Assembly (NCBI GenBank): GCA_947644545.1
Contig: CANRZW010000006.1
Coordinates: 80,183-144,182 of the forward strand
Reading direction: 5' to 3'
Origin: an uncultured Lachnospiraceae bacterium
GTDB taxonomy: Bacteria > Bacillota > Clostridia > Lachnospirales > Lachnospiraceae
Length of the DNA stretch: 64,000 nucleotides
Both the position numbers and the translations under genes were made by a program. Shown piece by piece: positions 36,337 through 45,771 of the stretch. Numbering within the stretch: the stretch's first letter is position 1; the number at the start of each line of letters is the position of its first letter. The notes under the pieces were generated by a model. It saw only the letters and a list, made by a program, of their open reading frames with translations, did no database searches and was not told where the DNA came from.

Positions 36337-36437
36337 ACGCTGTCATGGCTTTCTGACAGGAATGGGGCACAATAGAGACACAGGTACAGGGAGCTTATGA
36401 GACAGACAAGGGAGTAAGATTGTGAGGGGAGTGTAAT

Positions 36438-38060
36438 TTGAGGGATATGAAATTGATCAAGAAGCCGAATGGGGAAAGCAGAAAGAAGCTCGGCATGGCG
36501 GCAGCAGTGGCGGCTGCGCTGTTTGCGGGGCTGCTTGTGTTCTGCAGGCATTGGCAGTTCGAGCTGCCCTTTTATCCGAATGTGGATGAGCAGCTGTCGC
36601 TGGATTGTATTTATAATCTGCTTAACCAGCATCTCTACGCAGGAGATATCTATGTATTGGACTTCTTTCGGTACCCGCATTTTACGTTCTATTATGCGGC
36701 ACTGGGAGTACGGATTCTTGGCAGGTTTATTTCCGGTGTGGATACGGTGGTTCTGATCCGCTATGTAGTATGCGGCACGGCGTTGCTTTCCAATGTATTT
36801 GTTTATTTTGTGGTAAAAATGATGACCGGTTCCAGGAAATGGGCGTATATCGGTCTGGTTTTGTCGATTTTTTCTCTGTATGGGTATGCTTATCTGTATT
36901 ATACCGGGCCGGATACGATGATCTATGCAGTTGCCAATGTCATCCTTTTACTGGGATGCCTGATCTATCAGGATACGCAGACAGACCGGGTGGTTTATTT
37001 GTGGTATCCGCTCATGGCAGTCTGTATCGGGCTTGCGACGGCGGCGAAATACCATGGCATCCTGTTTGGTATTTTCTGGCTGGCTTTACATATCAGTAAG
37101 AAATATTGGAAAAGTTATCGCAATAATTTTCTTTTCTTCCTGAATTGTATTCTGATTGTATTGGTATTTTGTCTGTGTAATTATTCCATGTTCTTTTATT
37201 TCAGGATCTTCGTCGGGGATAATATGTATAATTTCAATCATTATGCATGGGGGCATCCGGGGATTGAACACAATCTGCCGATTTTGGGGTATCTGGAAGC
37301 GTACGGACTGACCAGCTATGGCGTGGTGGGAGCGGTCCTGCTGTTGTTGGGAATCTGGCGGCTGGTCCACAGGAAGGATTGGCGTCAAGTCGGTGTGTTT
37401 TTGGTACTGCCGCTTTTTATTATTTTGTTCTTGTCCAGATATCAGATCTTGCTGGGGCGGAATCTGTCGTTGGTGGTGCCGTTTTCCTATCTGTTTATGG
37501 TGTATGGTCTGATGGAGGTGGAAAATATGGTGGAGAAAGCGCTTGCGTCGAAGATGACATGGGGTGGGCGCGCAACGGCCGCATTTCTTGTACTGATGGT
37601 GGCATTGAATGTGGGGACGGTCTTCAATAGTTATCGCTATGATCTGACTTATACGGAAGCAGAGACTTACATAGAGGCTCAGATTCCTGAGGGGGCATCC
37701 ATTTACTGCACATCGTTTGCGCCGAATATCGATGAAGAGCGGTATACAGTGATCGATATCGGAGAAGATCTTTCTCTGCTGCCGGAAGCGCTCGGGGCAG
37801 GAGAATACTTTGTGGATGTGGAATATGCAACAGGGTATTTCAGGCAACCCAAGGATTATCTGATCAGAGAGGGTGAAGATATGTATCCGGAGTTGAGAGC
37901 GGCGTATGAGGAGAAGGCAGGTGCGTTCTCACAGAGGCAGAGGTATTCTGGCATTTCTTATGGAAGGGAGTGGAAGTACCGGATCGGGTATATGGATGTC
38001 TTTAAGTATAATGCGGAAGAGTATTATATCGGACCGACGATAACGATTTATGGGGAATAG
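36438..38060 (+). CDS. GT39/ArnT-like membrane glycosyltransferase
   Basis: 540 residues. The TTG at 36438 has GAGGGGAG 6 bases upstream; an in-frame ATG at 36447 is the alternative. About eleven membrane helices follow a short basic N-terminus. The first outer loop has FYPNVDEQLS with the Asp-Glu pair of GT-C enzymes (PMT/ArnT type), and RYPHFTFYY lies close after. The soluble C-terminal region (about 400-540) is extracytoplasmic. It would move a sugar from a polyprenyl-phosphate carrier onto an outside acceptor. Last gene of the glycan cluster, closed by a strong bidirectional terminator. Confidence 0.85.
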   Translation: MRDMKLIKKPNGESRKKLGMAAAVAAALFAGLLVFCRHWQFELPFYPNVDEQLSLDCIYNLLNQHLYAGDIYVLDFFRYPHFTFYYAALGVRILGRFISGVDTVVLIRYVVCGTALLSNVFVYFVVKMMTGSRKWAYIGLVLSIFSLYGYAYLYYTGPDTMIYAVANVILLLGCLIYQDTQTDRVVYLWYPLMAVCIGLATAAKYHGILFGIFWLALHISKKYWKSYRNNFLFFLNCILIVLVFCLCNYSMFFYFRIFVGDNMYNFNHYAWGHPGIEHNLPILGYLEAYGLTSYGVVGAVLLLLGIWRLVHRKDWRQVGVFLVLPLFIILFLSRYQILLGRNLSLVVPFSYLFMVYGLMEVENMVEKALASKMTWGGRATAAFLVLMVALNVGTVFNSYRYDLTYTEAETYIEAQIPEGASIYCTSFAPNIDEERYTVIDIGEDLSLLPEALGAGEYFVDVEYATGYFRQPKDYLIREGEDMYPELRAAYEEKAGAFSQRQRYSGISYGREWKYRIGYMDVFKYNAEEYYIGPTITIYGE

Positions 38061-38080
38061 CTGCAGCAACAGCAAGAATA

Positions 38081-38114
38081 CAAAAATCCGGCGAATGATC
38101 GTGCCGGATTTTTG
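38081..38114. terminator. bidirectional terminator
   Basis: A perfect 12-bp stem, 38081-38092 with 38103-38114, with core AAAAATCCGGC and a 10-base loop. It provides a T-run on both strands and lies between the convergent GT39-like gene and the minus-strand membrane protein. Confidence 0.88.
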
Positions 38115-38134
38115 TGTGAGCAGGGTAAGGAAAG

Positions 38135-38860
38135 TTATAATAGCAGTTCTTTCAGTAAGTGTTCCAGTTCTTCGGCTTCGTCTTTTGAGAAGGTGAAGGT
38201 TTCCTGGGTATTTGGTTCTGTGTCCAAGTCTGTGGAGTCTTGTGAGTCTCTGTTTATATCCTGGTTTGTATTTGCAGTTTTAACAGAATGCCTTTCTTTA
38301 TGTGCCGTCTGATCCGGCTGGATCCGCTGCATATCCAGTTCTGCCTGTTCCAGACGGTTGGCCAGATGATTTTCCAGATAATCCACCAGATTGATGTGCA
38401 GGATCTTGATCTTGCCGGGAATATCGATCAGGGAGGAAACGGCGAAGTAGCAGTAAAGTCCAAGAAAGCTGATCGCATAAAAGGGGGCAATGCTGATAAA
38501 GCTTTCGTTGTTTACGATCCCAATACAGGCCCCGATACCGGCGATTAATACCGCAAGCAGCATCAGCTGGCCGGAGAGATGCTTTAACAAAGATAAGGGC
38601 AGCCCGCCAATCTTGATCCGGCTGATAAACTTGTCCACGAAAATGGGAACGTTTGCCACTTTTTCGTTGATCTTACGGCAGCCGGAAAATTTCAGTTTCA
38701 GCTGCTGCAGAGATTTGTTGGTAGTTGATGACATGTGTTCCGTCTCCCAGATCAGCTTATGGTATATCACTCCGAGAGTAATCTGGCATATGATACTTAA
38801 AAAAAGAAATACTAATATTGCAATGATGTAATTTTTATGTAGAAAAATTAAGTTAAGCAT
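38135..38860 (-). CDS. uncharacterised membrane protein with acidic tail
   Basis: 241 residues, family not recognised. Hydrophobic segments at about 9-33, 95-113 and 121-145; a conserved-looking basic stretch KFSGCRKINEKVANVPIF between the first and second. The C-terminal 70 residues are hydrophilic, rich in Asp, Gln, Thr and Glu, ending in a Leu/Glu helix (EAEELEHLLKELLL). The topology suggests a long cytoplasmic loop or tail for protein contact. No good upstream partner: it is alone on the minus strand, between a terminator and a 344-base gap. Confidence 0.72.
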   Translation of the reverse strand: MLNLIFLHKNYIIAILVFLFLSIICQITLGVIYHKLIWETEHMSSTTNKSLQQLKLKFSGCRKINEKVANVPIFVDKFISRIKIGGLPLSLLKHLSGQLMLLAVLIAGIGACIGIVNNESFISIAPFYAISFLGLYCYFAVSSLIDIPGKIKILHINLVDYLENHLANRLEQAELDMQRIQPDQTAHKERHSVKTANTNQDINRDSQDSTDLDTEPNTQETFTFSKDEAEELEHLLKELLL

Positions 38861-39204
38861 GCTGTATCAGACCTTTCATAACCAATATACTGGACTTCTA
38901 TTTACTTCTCACACTATTATACCGGAAAAAATGGCTGGCAGGCATTGTAAGGCATCGACAGATTAGGCCATATTGTGACGGCTGGCAATGATAAGAGGAT
39001 TCCGGAGAACAGAAACATCAGTTCAGCCTGGCATCAGACGTGACAGTGAAGCCGAAGCCTGAACCGTTACGACGGATATGGTTTAAATGTGATGGAATAT
39101 TGGCAACAGCAGGGAAAATGTGGTAGAATAATAAAAGTTTAATATTTTATTAAGATGCCAGAAAAATAGGTTTTGACGATTGAAAGGAAAAGGAGAGGAC
39201 AGGA
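38861..39204. other. 344-base intergenic gap before the TSCPD-murG genes
   Basis: No gene was found. A TATAAT facing the minus-strand membrane protein lies near 38920-38927. A partial inverted repeat (CAGTTCAGCC near 39012 with GCCTGAACCG near 39057) is visible in the middle, with no assignable role. The promoter for the plus-strand genes is at 39100-39129. Confidence 0.5.
39100..39129 (+). promoter_or_regulatory. promoter of the TSCPD-murG operon
   Basis: TTGGCA (39100-39105), 18-base spacer, TAGAAT (39124-39129), about 75 bases before the TSCPD gene start. Confidence 0.5.
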
Positions 39205-39447
39205 ATGGTTTATCAACCTAAAGGCGTGTGTTCTAAGGCTATTGATGTGGAAGTGGAAGGAAACGTAATTAAATCGGTGAAATTTACAGGAGGATGTAAC
39301 GGCAACCTGCAGGGGATATCCAGTCTGGTGGCGGGCATGGAGATCAAGGATGCCATCGGCAAGTTGCGTGGTATCAAGTGCGGTATCAAGAATACGTCCT
39401 GCCCCGATCAGCTGGCGTGCGCATTGCAGGAGATCTTAGACAATTAG
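39205..39447 (+). CDS. TSCPD domain protein (TIGR03905 type)
   Basis: 80 residues. The domain's name-giving motif TSCPDQLA is present near residue 66, and Cys residues in KGVCSKA, GGCNGNLQGI and IKCGIKN complete the pattern of this small family, which also occurs as the C-terminal metal-binding region of some ribonucleotide reductases. Function as a stand-alone protein is unknown, metal or redox binding is likely. AAAGGAGAGG precedes the ATG. It is followed by murG after 15 bases. Confidence 0.9.
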   Translation: MVYQPKGVCSKAIDVEVEGNVIKSVKFTGGCNGNLQGISSLVAGMEIKDAIGKLRGIKCGIKNTSCPDQLACALQEILDN

Positions 39448-39462
39448 GAGGTTTCTTTCATC

Positions 39463-40545
39463 ATGAGCAAGAAGATCGTACTTACCGGCGGCGGCACTGC
39501 CGGACATGTGACCCCTAATATGGCGTTGATTCCGAAACTGCGGGAACTGGGGTATGAGATCAGCTATATGGGTTCTTACGATGGAATTGAGAAGAAGTTA
39601 ATGGAAGACTTCAATCTTTCATACTATGGAATTGCAACAGGGAAATTCAGGCGGTATTTCGACCCGAAGAATTTCTCGGATCCTTTCCGGGTGATCAAGG
39701 GTATGCGGGAGGCGCGCAGATATCTTAAGGAGATCAAACCGGATGTGGTATTTTCCAAAGGAGGCTTTGTCAGTGTCCCTGTCGTGCGTGCGGCGGGTTC
39801 TCTGGGGATTCCGTGTATCATACATGAGTCCGACATGACGCCGGGACTGGCGAATAAGCTCTGTATACCGGTGGCGAAGAAAGTATGCTGTAATTTCCCG
39901 GAGACGCTGCAGCAGCTTCCACCGAACAAAGCGGTACTGACGGGTTCACCCATCAGGCAGGAGCTTTCCTCGGGAAATAAGGAAGCGGCCTATAAGTTAT
40001 GCGGATTTGATTCGTCTAAGCCGGTGATCATGGTAGTGGGCGGCAGCCAGGGTTCGGCGGCCATTAACCAGGCGGTGCGGGATGTGCTGCCGGAACTGCT
40101 TACGGATTTTCAGGTGGTACATCTGTGCGGTAAGGAGAAGATGGATAACCTTCTGTTGACGACGCCGGGCTATAAGCAGTTTGAGTATATCAAGTCCGAG
40201 ATGAAGGACATCTTTGCCATGGCGGATATGGTAATTTCCCGGGCGGGAGCAAATGCCATCAGCGAATTGCTTTCTCTCAAGAAACCCAATATTCTGATTC
40301 CGCTGCCGTCTACCAGCAGCAGGGGCGATCAGCTTTTAAATGCCAGGTCTTTTGAATCACAGGGATTCAGTATTGTGATCGATGAGGATGATCTGACGAA
40401 TAAGCTGTTGTTGGAGAAGGTGCAGGAGCTGTACTTTAACCGCAAAACGTATGTGGATGCGATGCGCAAGAGCAGTCAGCGGGATGCCATCGGCGTGATC
40501 GTGGGGCTGATTGAGGACGCGGCAAACGGGAAGGAAAATTCTTGA
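39463..40545 (+). CDS. murG: UDP-GlcNAc:lipid I N-acetylglucosaminyltransferase
   Basis: 360 residues, full length. GT28 family: N-terminal GGGTAGHVTPNMAL loop, SKGGFVSVPV, HESDMTPGLANK, then the nucleotide-sugar half with VVGGSQGSAAIN and ISRAGANAISELL. It adds GlcNAc to undecaprenyl-PP-MurNAc-pentapeptide (lipid I to lipid II) at the inner face of the membrane. It lies outside the usual dcw cluster, which is common for extra or relocated murG copies in Lachnospiraceae; it could be the only copy or a paralogue. AGGAGG precedes the ATG; preceded by the TSCPD gene, followed by pgi after 76 bases. Confidence 0.94.
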   Translation: MSKKIVLTGGGTAGHVTPNMALIPKLRELGYEISYMGSYDGIEKKLMEDFNLSYYGIATGKFRRYFDPKNFSDPFRVIKGMREARRYLKEIKPDVVFSKGGFVSVPVVRAAGSLGIPCIIHESDMTPGLANKLCIPVAKKVCCNFPETLQQLPPNKAVLTGSPIRQELSSGNKEAAYKLCGFDSSKPVIMVVGGSQGSAAINQAVRDVLPELLTDFQVVHLCGKEKMDNLLLTTPGYKQFEYIKSEMKDIFAMADMVISRAGANAISELLSLKKPNILIPLPSTSSRGDQLLNARSFESQGFSIVIDEDDLTNKLLLEKVQELYFNRKTYVDAMRKSSQRDAIGVIVGLIEDAANGKENS

Positions 40546-40621
40546 AATACGATAGTTACAATGCTACACTTATTATAATATAAGGAAAGGCAGTGTTGTC
40601 TGCCGGAAAAGGAGAAAAACG

Positions 40622-41968
40622 ATGAGCAAAGTTACATTTGATTATTCCAAGGCAGCCTCTTTTATCGGAGAAAACGAAGTGGAATCCATGAAGAAGCTGG
40701 CTCTGGATGCGAAGGAAGTACTTGTGAGCAAGACGGGAGCAGGTAATGATTTCTTAGGTTGGATCGACCTGCCGGTTGACTATGACAAGGAAGAGTTTGC
40801 AAGGATCAAACAGGCGGCGGCGAAGATCCAGAGTGATTCGGAAGTGCTGGTAGTGATCGGTATCGGCGGCTCTTATCTGGGCGCGAGAGCGGCGATCGAG
40901 TTCCTTCGCCACAGTTTCTATAATGTAGTAGACAAGTCGGTGCGTAAGACGCCGGAGATTTATTTTGTCGGAAATTCGATCAGTTCTACGTATATCAAAC
41001 ATCTGATCGACGTGATCGGCGACAGAGACTTCTCGATCAACATGATCTCCAAGTCCGGCACGACCACGGAGCCGGCTATCGCTTTCCGCGTATTTAAGGA
41101 GATGGCGGAGAAGAAATACGGTAAGGATGGCGCGGCGAAGAGAATCTATGCGACTACCGATAAGGCGAGAGGATCTTTGAAGAATCTGGCGAATGAAGAG
41201 GGCTATGAGAGTTTCGTAGTGCCGGATGACGTAGGCGGACGTTTTTCCGTATTGACGGCTGTCGGACTGCTTCCGATTGCTGTATCGGGTGCGGATATCG
41301 ATAAGTTGATGGAAGGTGCGGCGGAAGGCCGGAAGATGGCGCTGGAAGCTCCTTTTGAGGACAATGACGCTGTGAAGTATGCGGCGCTGCGGAATATCCT
41401 GCTGCGCAAGGGCAAGGGTATCGAAATCCTGGCGAATTATGAGCCTTGTGCTCATTTCGTATCCGAGTGGTGGAAACAGCTGTACGGTGAGTCAGAAGGC
41501 AAGGATCAGAAAGGTATCTTCCCGGCAAGCGTTGATCTGACCACGGATCTGCACTCCATGGGTCAGTTTATTCAGGACGGCGCAAGAACAATGTTCGAGA
41601 CGGTTCTGAATATCGAGACGAGCAGAGAAGAGATCATCATCGGCGAGGAACCGGTAGATCTGGACGGCCTTAACTATCTGGCAGGCAAGAACGTGGATTT
41701 TGTCAATAAGAGCGCTATGAACGGTACGATTCTGGCACACACGGACGGACAGGTTCCCAACTTCATGATCAATGTGCCGGAGGTAAATGAGTTCTATCTG
41801 GGCGAGTTGTTCTATTTCTTTGAGTTTGCGTGCGGCGTAAGCGGATACCTGTTAGGTGTGAATCCTTTCAATCAGCCGGGTGTGGAGAGCTACAAGAAGA
41901 ACATGTTTGCATTGCTTGGCAAGCCGGGATATGAGGCACAGAGAGAGGAACTGCTTAAGAGACTGTAA
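40622..41968 (+). CDS. pgi: glucose-6-phosphate isomerase
   Basis: 448 residues, the shorter Gram-positive form. It interconverts glucose-6-phosphate and fructose-6-phosphate in glycolysis. Landmarks: [16 protein letters not shown] near 80, [14 protein letters not shown] near 143 (sugar-phosphate binding), [16 protein letters not shown] near 200 (family signature), catalytic Glu in the stretch near 285-290 and QPGVESYKK near 418 (signature 2 with catalytic Lys). AAAAGGAG precedes the ATG, and a TATAAT at 40574-40579 in the gap after murG suggests its own promoter. Confidence 0.97.
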   Translation: MSKVTFDYSKAASFIGENEVESMKKLALDAKEVLVSKTGAGNDFLGWIDLPVDYDKEEFARIKQAAAKIQSDSEVLVVIGIGGSYLGARAAIEFLRHSFYNVVDKSVRKTPEIYFVGNSISSTYIKHLIDVIGDRDFSINMISKSGTTTEPAIAFRVFKEMAEKKYGKDGAAKRIYATTDKARGSLKNLANEEGYESFVVPDDVGGRFSVLTAVGLLPIAVSGADIDKLMEGAAEGRKMALEAPFEDNDAVKYAALRNILLRKGKGIEILANYEPCAHFVSEWWKQLYGESEGKDQKGIFPASVDLTTDLHSMGQFIQDGARTMFETVLNIETSREEIIIGEEPVDLDGLNYLAGKNVDFVNKSAMNGTILAHTDGQVPNFMINVPEVNEFYLGELFYFFEFACGVSGYLLGVNPFNQPGVESYKKNMFALLGKPGYEAQREELLKRL

Positions 41969-42168
41969 GAAGCGCTTACGGATCCAGGCTCCTTTACCGA
42001 TTGTTGTATTTTGTCCCGATAATTTCTGTTTTGCATTACTATCATTTATTATCTATTGTGGAATTATGCTGTACAAGGGAACGGATCGCAAAGTATAATG
42101 ATCGGTAGGGAAGGAGGAAAGTAACGGTTTGCGTTTTGTTGTCATCGGAATCGTTACGAAAGAACATT

Positions 42169-43005
42169 ATGGTAACATTTCAATCAGAAAAGATCTCGGA
42201 ACATTTGACGAGGATCCATGGGATTACCGGGGAATTGATGTATTTGGCAGAGGGAACCGAGAAAGCGGCGCTTATTGATACGGGAAGCGGTATCGGCAGC
42301 CTGCGGGCATTGGTTGACACTTTGACGGATAAGCCGTGTATTGTACTGCTGACACACGGTCATGTGGATCATGCGATGGGTGCACCGGAATTTGATACGG
42401 AAATCTACATGAATCCGGCAGACAATGCGGTTCACGATGAGCATAGCAATCTGGAGTTCCGCAAAGGTTCTCTGCAGAATATGCCGGAGGAGATCGTTTC
42501 CAGAATTGAGGAGAGCGATTATATTCCGTTGAGAACGAAGGAATATCTTCCTCTCATGCATGGGGATACATTTGATCTGGGCGGACTTACACTGGAAGCC
42601 TATGCCTGTCCCGGACATACGCCCGGTTCGATGGTGATTCTATTTAAGGAGGAGAGGAGTCTTCTGCTGGGAGATGCCTGCAATCCGTTTACGTTTCTGT
42701 TTTCCGATCACTGTCTGTATGTTGAGGAGTATAAGGAGAGCCTGAAAACGCTGAAAGAGCAGACAGACGGAAAATACGATCATGTATATCTGTCACATGG
42801 TTCTGGAGACGGTGAAGCTAATATGATCGAAGGGGTTATTCAGGTCTGTGACGATATTATGACAGGGAATACAGATGATATGCCTTATGACTTTATGGGC
42901 GAGAAGGCGTTTCTGGCAAAGGCATTGACGCCGAAGGGACGTGCAGACGGCGGTGTCGGCAATATCGTATACAAGAAAGAAAGAGTGTGGAAAACGAAGG
43001 CTTGA
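42169..43005 (+). CDS. MBL-fold metallo-hydrolase
   Basis: 278 residues from ATG 42169; an in-frame TTG at 42136 is nearer to a strong GGAGG (42113-42117) but still 18 bases away, so the start is uncertain. The metallo-beta-lactamase zinc motif THGHVDHAMG lies near residues 55-64, with further ligands in CPGHTPGS near 148, LLGDACNPF near 164 and LSHGSGD near 208. Substrate unknown; the family includes glyoxalase II-like, lactonase and RNA-processing enzymes. It stands alone, followed by a strong terminator. Confidence 0.9.
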   Translation: MVTFQSEKISEHLTRIHGITGELMYLAEGTEKAALIDTGSGIGSLRALVDTLTDKPCIVLLTHGHVDHAMGAPEFDTEIYMNPADNAVHDEHSNLEFRKGSLQNMPEEIVSRIEESDYIPLRTKEYLPLMHGDTFDLGGLTLEAYACPGHTPGSMVILFKEERSLLLGDACNPFTFLFSDHCLYVEEYKESLKTLKEQTDGKYDHVYLSHGSGDGEANMIEGVIQVCDDIMTGNTDDMPYDFMGEKAFLAKALTPKGRADGGVGNIVYKKERVWKTKA

Positions 43006-43030
43006 TCCTGTTGTTTTGCAGATTCAAATA

Positions 43031-43079
43031 AGAGGGCTGTTGTGTCATGGCAGATCATTGACACGACAGCCCTCTTTTT
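43031..43079 (+). terminator. strong terminator after the MBL hydrolase
   Basis: A 17-bp stem with one G-T wobble, 43031-43047 with 43059-43075, loop of 11 bases, then TTTT. It begins 26 bases after the stop codon. Confidence 0.9.
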
Positions 43080-43099
43080 GGCTATAAAGCGCCTGTCAT

Positions 43100-43249
43100 T
43101 CAGGCAAATCTCTTCCGCAGAACTTCCAGATACGCTTCGTTCACAATACAGTTTGACAATGAAAAGGAATCCATGATCCGGCGGATATCGTCAGCGGAAT
43201 CCTCTGCAAACAGCGCAGCATAGGTTTTGACAGTGCAAAAACTGCCGTG
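43100..43249 (-). pseudogene. short C-terminal gene remnant
   Basis: On the minus strand a frame open for 49 codons and closed by TGA at 43100-43102 encodes a protein-like sequence (KTYAALFAEDSADDIRRIMD, then LSNCIVNEAYLEVLRKRFA). There is no start codon with a ribosome binding site and the frame is closed upstream by TAA at 43250-43252, inside the GH3 promoter. It looks like the last part of a lost gene; the family was not recognised. Confidence 0.35.
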
Positions 43250-43256
43250 TTATACT
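43227..43256 (+). promoter_or_regulatory. promoter of the GH3 gene
   Basis: TTGACA (43227-43232), 18-base spacer, TATACT (43251-43256); start expected near 43263, about 34 bases before the ATG. A near-consensus promoter. Confidence 0.75.
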
Positions 43257-43296
43257 TTGTATAAGAAAAATAAGGATGTAAGGAGTGTGATGGCGA

Positions 43297-45558
43297 ATGG
43301 ACCAAAAATGGACCAAAACAGAGCAGGACGGCTATGTTCTGATCGAAAACGAGGGCGGACAGACGTTGGGACTTGCTGCGGACAGTAAGGTCAGGGTGAT
43401 ATCGGTGGACGGTTATGCTTTCAAGGATTTCCTGGGCACGGGCGAGCTGGCTCCCTATGAAGACTGGCGGCTATCCTATGAAGAGCGGGCCAAAGATCTG
43501 GCGAAAAGAGTGTCTATAGAGGATATCGCCGGGCTGATGCTGTACAGCGGCCACCAGTTGATCCCGGCCAGAGGGCCGAGAGTGGGGGCGTTTGGCGGAA
43601 CCTATAACGGCAAAATGTTTGAGGAGAGCGGTGCAGATCCCTGGGAACTGACAGATCAACAGAAAGAGTTTATCGTGAAGGACAGAGTGCGGCATGTCCT
43701 GATCATGGGATTGGAGAGCACGGAGACGGCGGTGCGCTGGAATAATAAGCTGCAGGCATTGGCGGAGAATTCCGGCTTCGGTATTCCGGCCAACAACAGT
43801 TCGGATCCCCGGCACGGAGCAGGCTCTACGGCGGAATACATGGGTGTGACCGGAGAAGCGATCTCCAAATGGGCTAATGGCATCGGGCTGTCTGCTTCCT
43901 TTGATCCTGCGCTGGTGAAGGAGTTCGGAGAGATCGCCGCTGCGGAATATCGCGCATTGGGAATTACGACTGCGCTTTCTCCGCAGATCGATCTGGCGAC
44001 GGAACCCAGATGGATGCGGTTTGCGGATACTTTCGGGGAACATACGCAGATGACGATCGACATGACCAAGGCTTACTGCGACGGTTTCCAGACGACGAAG
44101 GACAGTGAGACCGGCTGGGGCAAAGCCAGCGTTAATACGATGGTAAAGCATTTTCCGGGCGGCGGTACCTGTGAGGGCGGCCGGGATGCCCATTATGCCT
44201 ATGGAAAATATGCGGTTTATCCGGGCGGGAATGACAAGGAGCATCTGAAACCGTTTACCGAAGGCGCCTTTTGTCTGGACGGAAAGACGGGCAAGGCCAG
44301 CGCGGTAATGCCTTACTATACGATTTCTTACGGTTTGGATCAGAAGTATGGGGAAAATGTCGGTAATTCTTTCAACAAGTATCTGATCCAGGATCTTCTG
44401 CGGGAAGAACTCGGCTACGAGGGTGTAGTCTGCACCGATTGGGGCATTACTCATAATATCGGTGAGGCGGAGGAGAGTTTTGCCGGAAAATGCTGGGGCG
44501 TGGAGGGACTGACGGAAGCCCAGCGGCACTGCAAGGCCTTGGAAGCGGGAGTGGATCAGTTCGGCGGAAACAACGATGTAGCGCCGGTGATGGAAGCCTA
44601 TCGGATGCTCTGTGAGAAATACGGTGAGGAAGCGGCGGATGCACGGTTCAGACGATCCGCATACAGACTGCTTCTGAATATCTTCCGGACGGGATTATTT
44701 GAGAATCCTTACCTTGATCTGGAGGAATCTCTGAATACCGTCGGTTGTCCTTCTTATATGGAAAAGGGATATCAGTCTCAACTGAAATCGGTGACCTTGT
44801 TGAAGAATAAGAACAAAGCGCTGCCTCTAAAAGAAGGAATCAAAGTATACATACCGGACAGATTTATCAAGTCTCATATGAGCTTTATGAGTACTCCTAC
44901 CGGTGACCGGACAGTGATTTCTGCCGGAAAACGCGCCGCTTCGGAATATTTCCAGGTGGTGGAGACACCGGAGGAAGCGGACGCGGCATTATGCTTCATA
45001 GAGTCGCCCATTTCCTGTGGTTACGATCCGGAAGACCGGAAGGCGGGCGGCAGCGGCTATGTGCCGGTGACATTGCAATATCGTCCTTACCAGGCGGTGA
45101 GTGCGAGACAGCCCAGCCTGGCAGGCGGAGATCCGCTGGAAGAATCTGCGGACCGCAGTTACCGCGGCAAGTGGAACAGCGCAGCTAATGAGGCAGATCT
45201 GGATCTGGTAGAAGAGATGAGAAAACGGATGGGAGATAAACCCGTTATCACGATAGTTGCCTTGAAGAATCCGACGGTAATGGCCGAACTGGAGCCTTGT
45301 ACGGATGCTCTTATCGTAGAGTATGGCGTTAGCCCGCAGGCGGTTCTGGATGTGATCACCGGGAGATTTACGCCGCAGGGCCTGCTTCCCGTACAGATGC
45401 CTGCAAGCATGGAGACTGTGGAGAAGCAGAAAGAGGACGTGGCATTCGATATGGACTGCTATCAGGATGAGGAAGGACATACCTACGATTTCGGATTTGG
45501 TATGAACTTTGACGGGGTGATCGCAGACGAAAGAGTTGACAGGTATCGGAAAGGTTAG
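43297..45558 (+). CDS. glycoside hydrolase family 3 enzyme
   Basis: 753 residues. The GH3 N-terminal barrel (about 1-430) has HFPGGGTCEGGRDAHYAYG (the KHFPG motif, substrate-binding Lys/His) near 285 and VVCTDWGITHN with the catalytic nucleophile Asp381. The C-terminal alpha/beta sandwich (about 490-740) has LLKNKNKALPLKE and FTPQGLLPVQMP. No signal peptide, so a cytoplasmic beta-glycosidase acting on short oligosaccharides is likely; glucosidase, xylosidase or hexosaminidase activity cannot be separated by eye. AGGAG lies 12 bases upstream of the ATG; another ATG in between is out of frame. Single-gene unit with its own promoter and terminator. Confidence 0.93.
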   Translation: MDQKWTKTEQDGYVLIENEGGQTLGLAADSKVRVISVDGYAFKDFLGTGELAPYEDWRLSYEERAKDLAKRVSIEDIAGLMLYSGHQLIPARGPRVGAFGGTYNGKMFEESGADPWELTDQQKEFIVKDRVRHVLIMGLESTETAVRWNNKLQALAENSGFGIPANNSSDPRHGAGSTAEYMGVTGEAISKWANGIGLSASFDPALVKEFGEIAAAEYRALGITTALSPQIDLATEPRWMRFADTFGEHTQMTIDMTKAYCDGFQTTKDSETGWGKASVNTMVKHFPGGGTCEGGRDAHYAYGKYAVYPGGNDKEHLKPFTEGAFCLDGKTGKASAVMPYYTISYGLDQKYGENVGNSFNKYLIQDLLREELGYEGVVCTDWGITHNIGEAEESFAGKCWGVEGLTEAQRHCKALEAGVDQFGGNNDVAPVMEAYRMLCEKYGEEAADARFRRSAYRLLLNIFRTGLFENPYLDLEESLNTVGCPSYMEKGYQSQLKSVTLLKNKNKALPLKEGIKVYIPDRFIKSHMSFMSTPTGDRTVISAGKRAASEYFQVVETPEEADAALCFIESPISCGYDPEDRKAGGSGYVPVTLQYRPYQAVSARQPSLAGGDPLEESADRSYRGKWNSAANEADLDLVEEMRKRMGDKPVITIVALKNPTVMAELEPCTDALIVEYGVSPQAVLDVITGRFTPQGLLPVQMPASMETVEKQKEDVAFDMDCYQDEEGHTYDFGFGMNFDGVIADERVDRYRKG

Positions 45559-45601
45559 GGATTTCTCCGGCTGTGATGAGAAATATTCCGATCATATATA
45601 A

Positions 45602-45654
45602 AGCATGGAAGAGGGAAGGATCGGGTGATATCTTCCCTTTTCCATGCTATTTTC
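45602..45654 (+). terminator. terminator after the GH3 gene
   Basis: AGCATGGAAGAGGGAAG (45602-45618) pairs with 45632-45648 over 17 positions with one G-T wobble, loop of 13 bases, followed by ATTTTCG. Confidence 0.82.
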
Positions 45655-45686
45655 GTATAAATTTGCAAAAGTCCTTGACAGGATGA

Positions 45687-45735
45687 GTTAGTGTATGCTA
45701 ACCTTTATCTTGCAAGAGAGTTAGACATTACTAAC
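45687..45735 (+). promoter_or_regulatory. paired palindromic operators of the feo operon
   Basis: Two identical palindromes GTTAG-N6-CTAAC lie at 45687-45702 and 45720-45735, 33 bp centre to centre, directly after a TTGACA at 45675-45680 and before the first feoA. A third, one-base-off copy (GTAAG-N6-CTAAC) lies at 46003-46018 after feoA. The GTTAG/CTAAC half sites resemble those bound by DtxR/IdeR-type iron repressors, which fits control of ferrous iron uptake. The regulator itself is not in the window. Confidence 0.65.
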
Positions 45736-45771
45736 CACAAGAAAACAGCTACAGGAAGGGAGATGCGTACT

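Noticed and set aside
39463..40545. Part of a dcw cell-wall cluster
   Set aside because: murG is clear but the neighbours are a TSCPD protein and pgi; no other mur or fts gene is near.
43471..44529. 352-codon minus-strand open frame
   Set aside because: Antisense to the GH3 gene, which has clear catalytic motifs; composition is that of a shadow frame.
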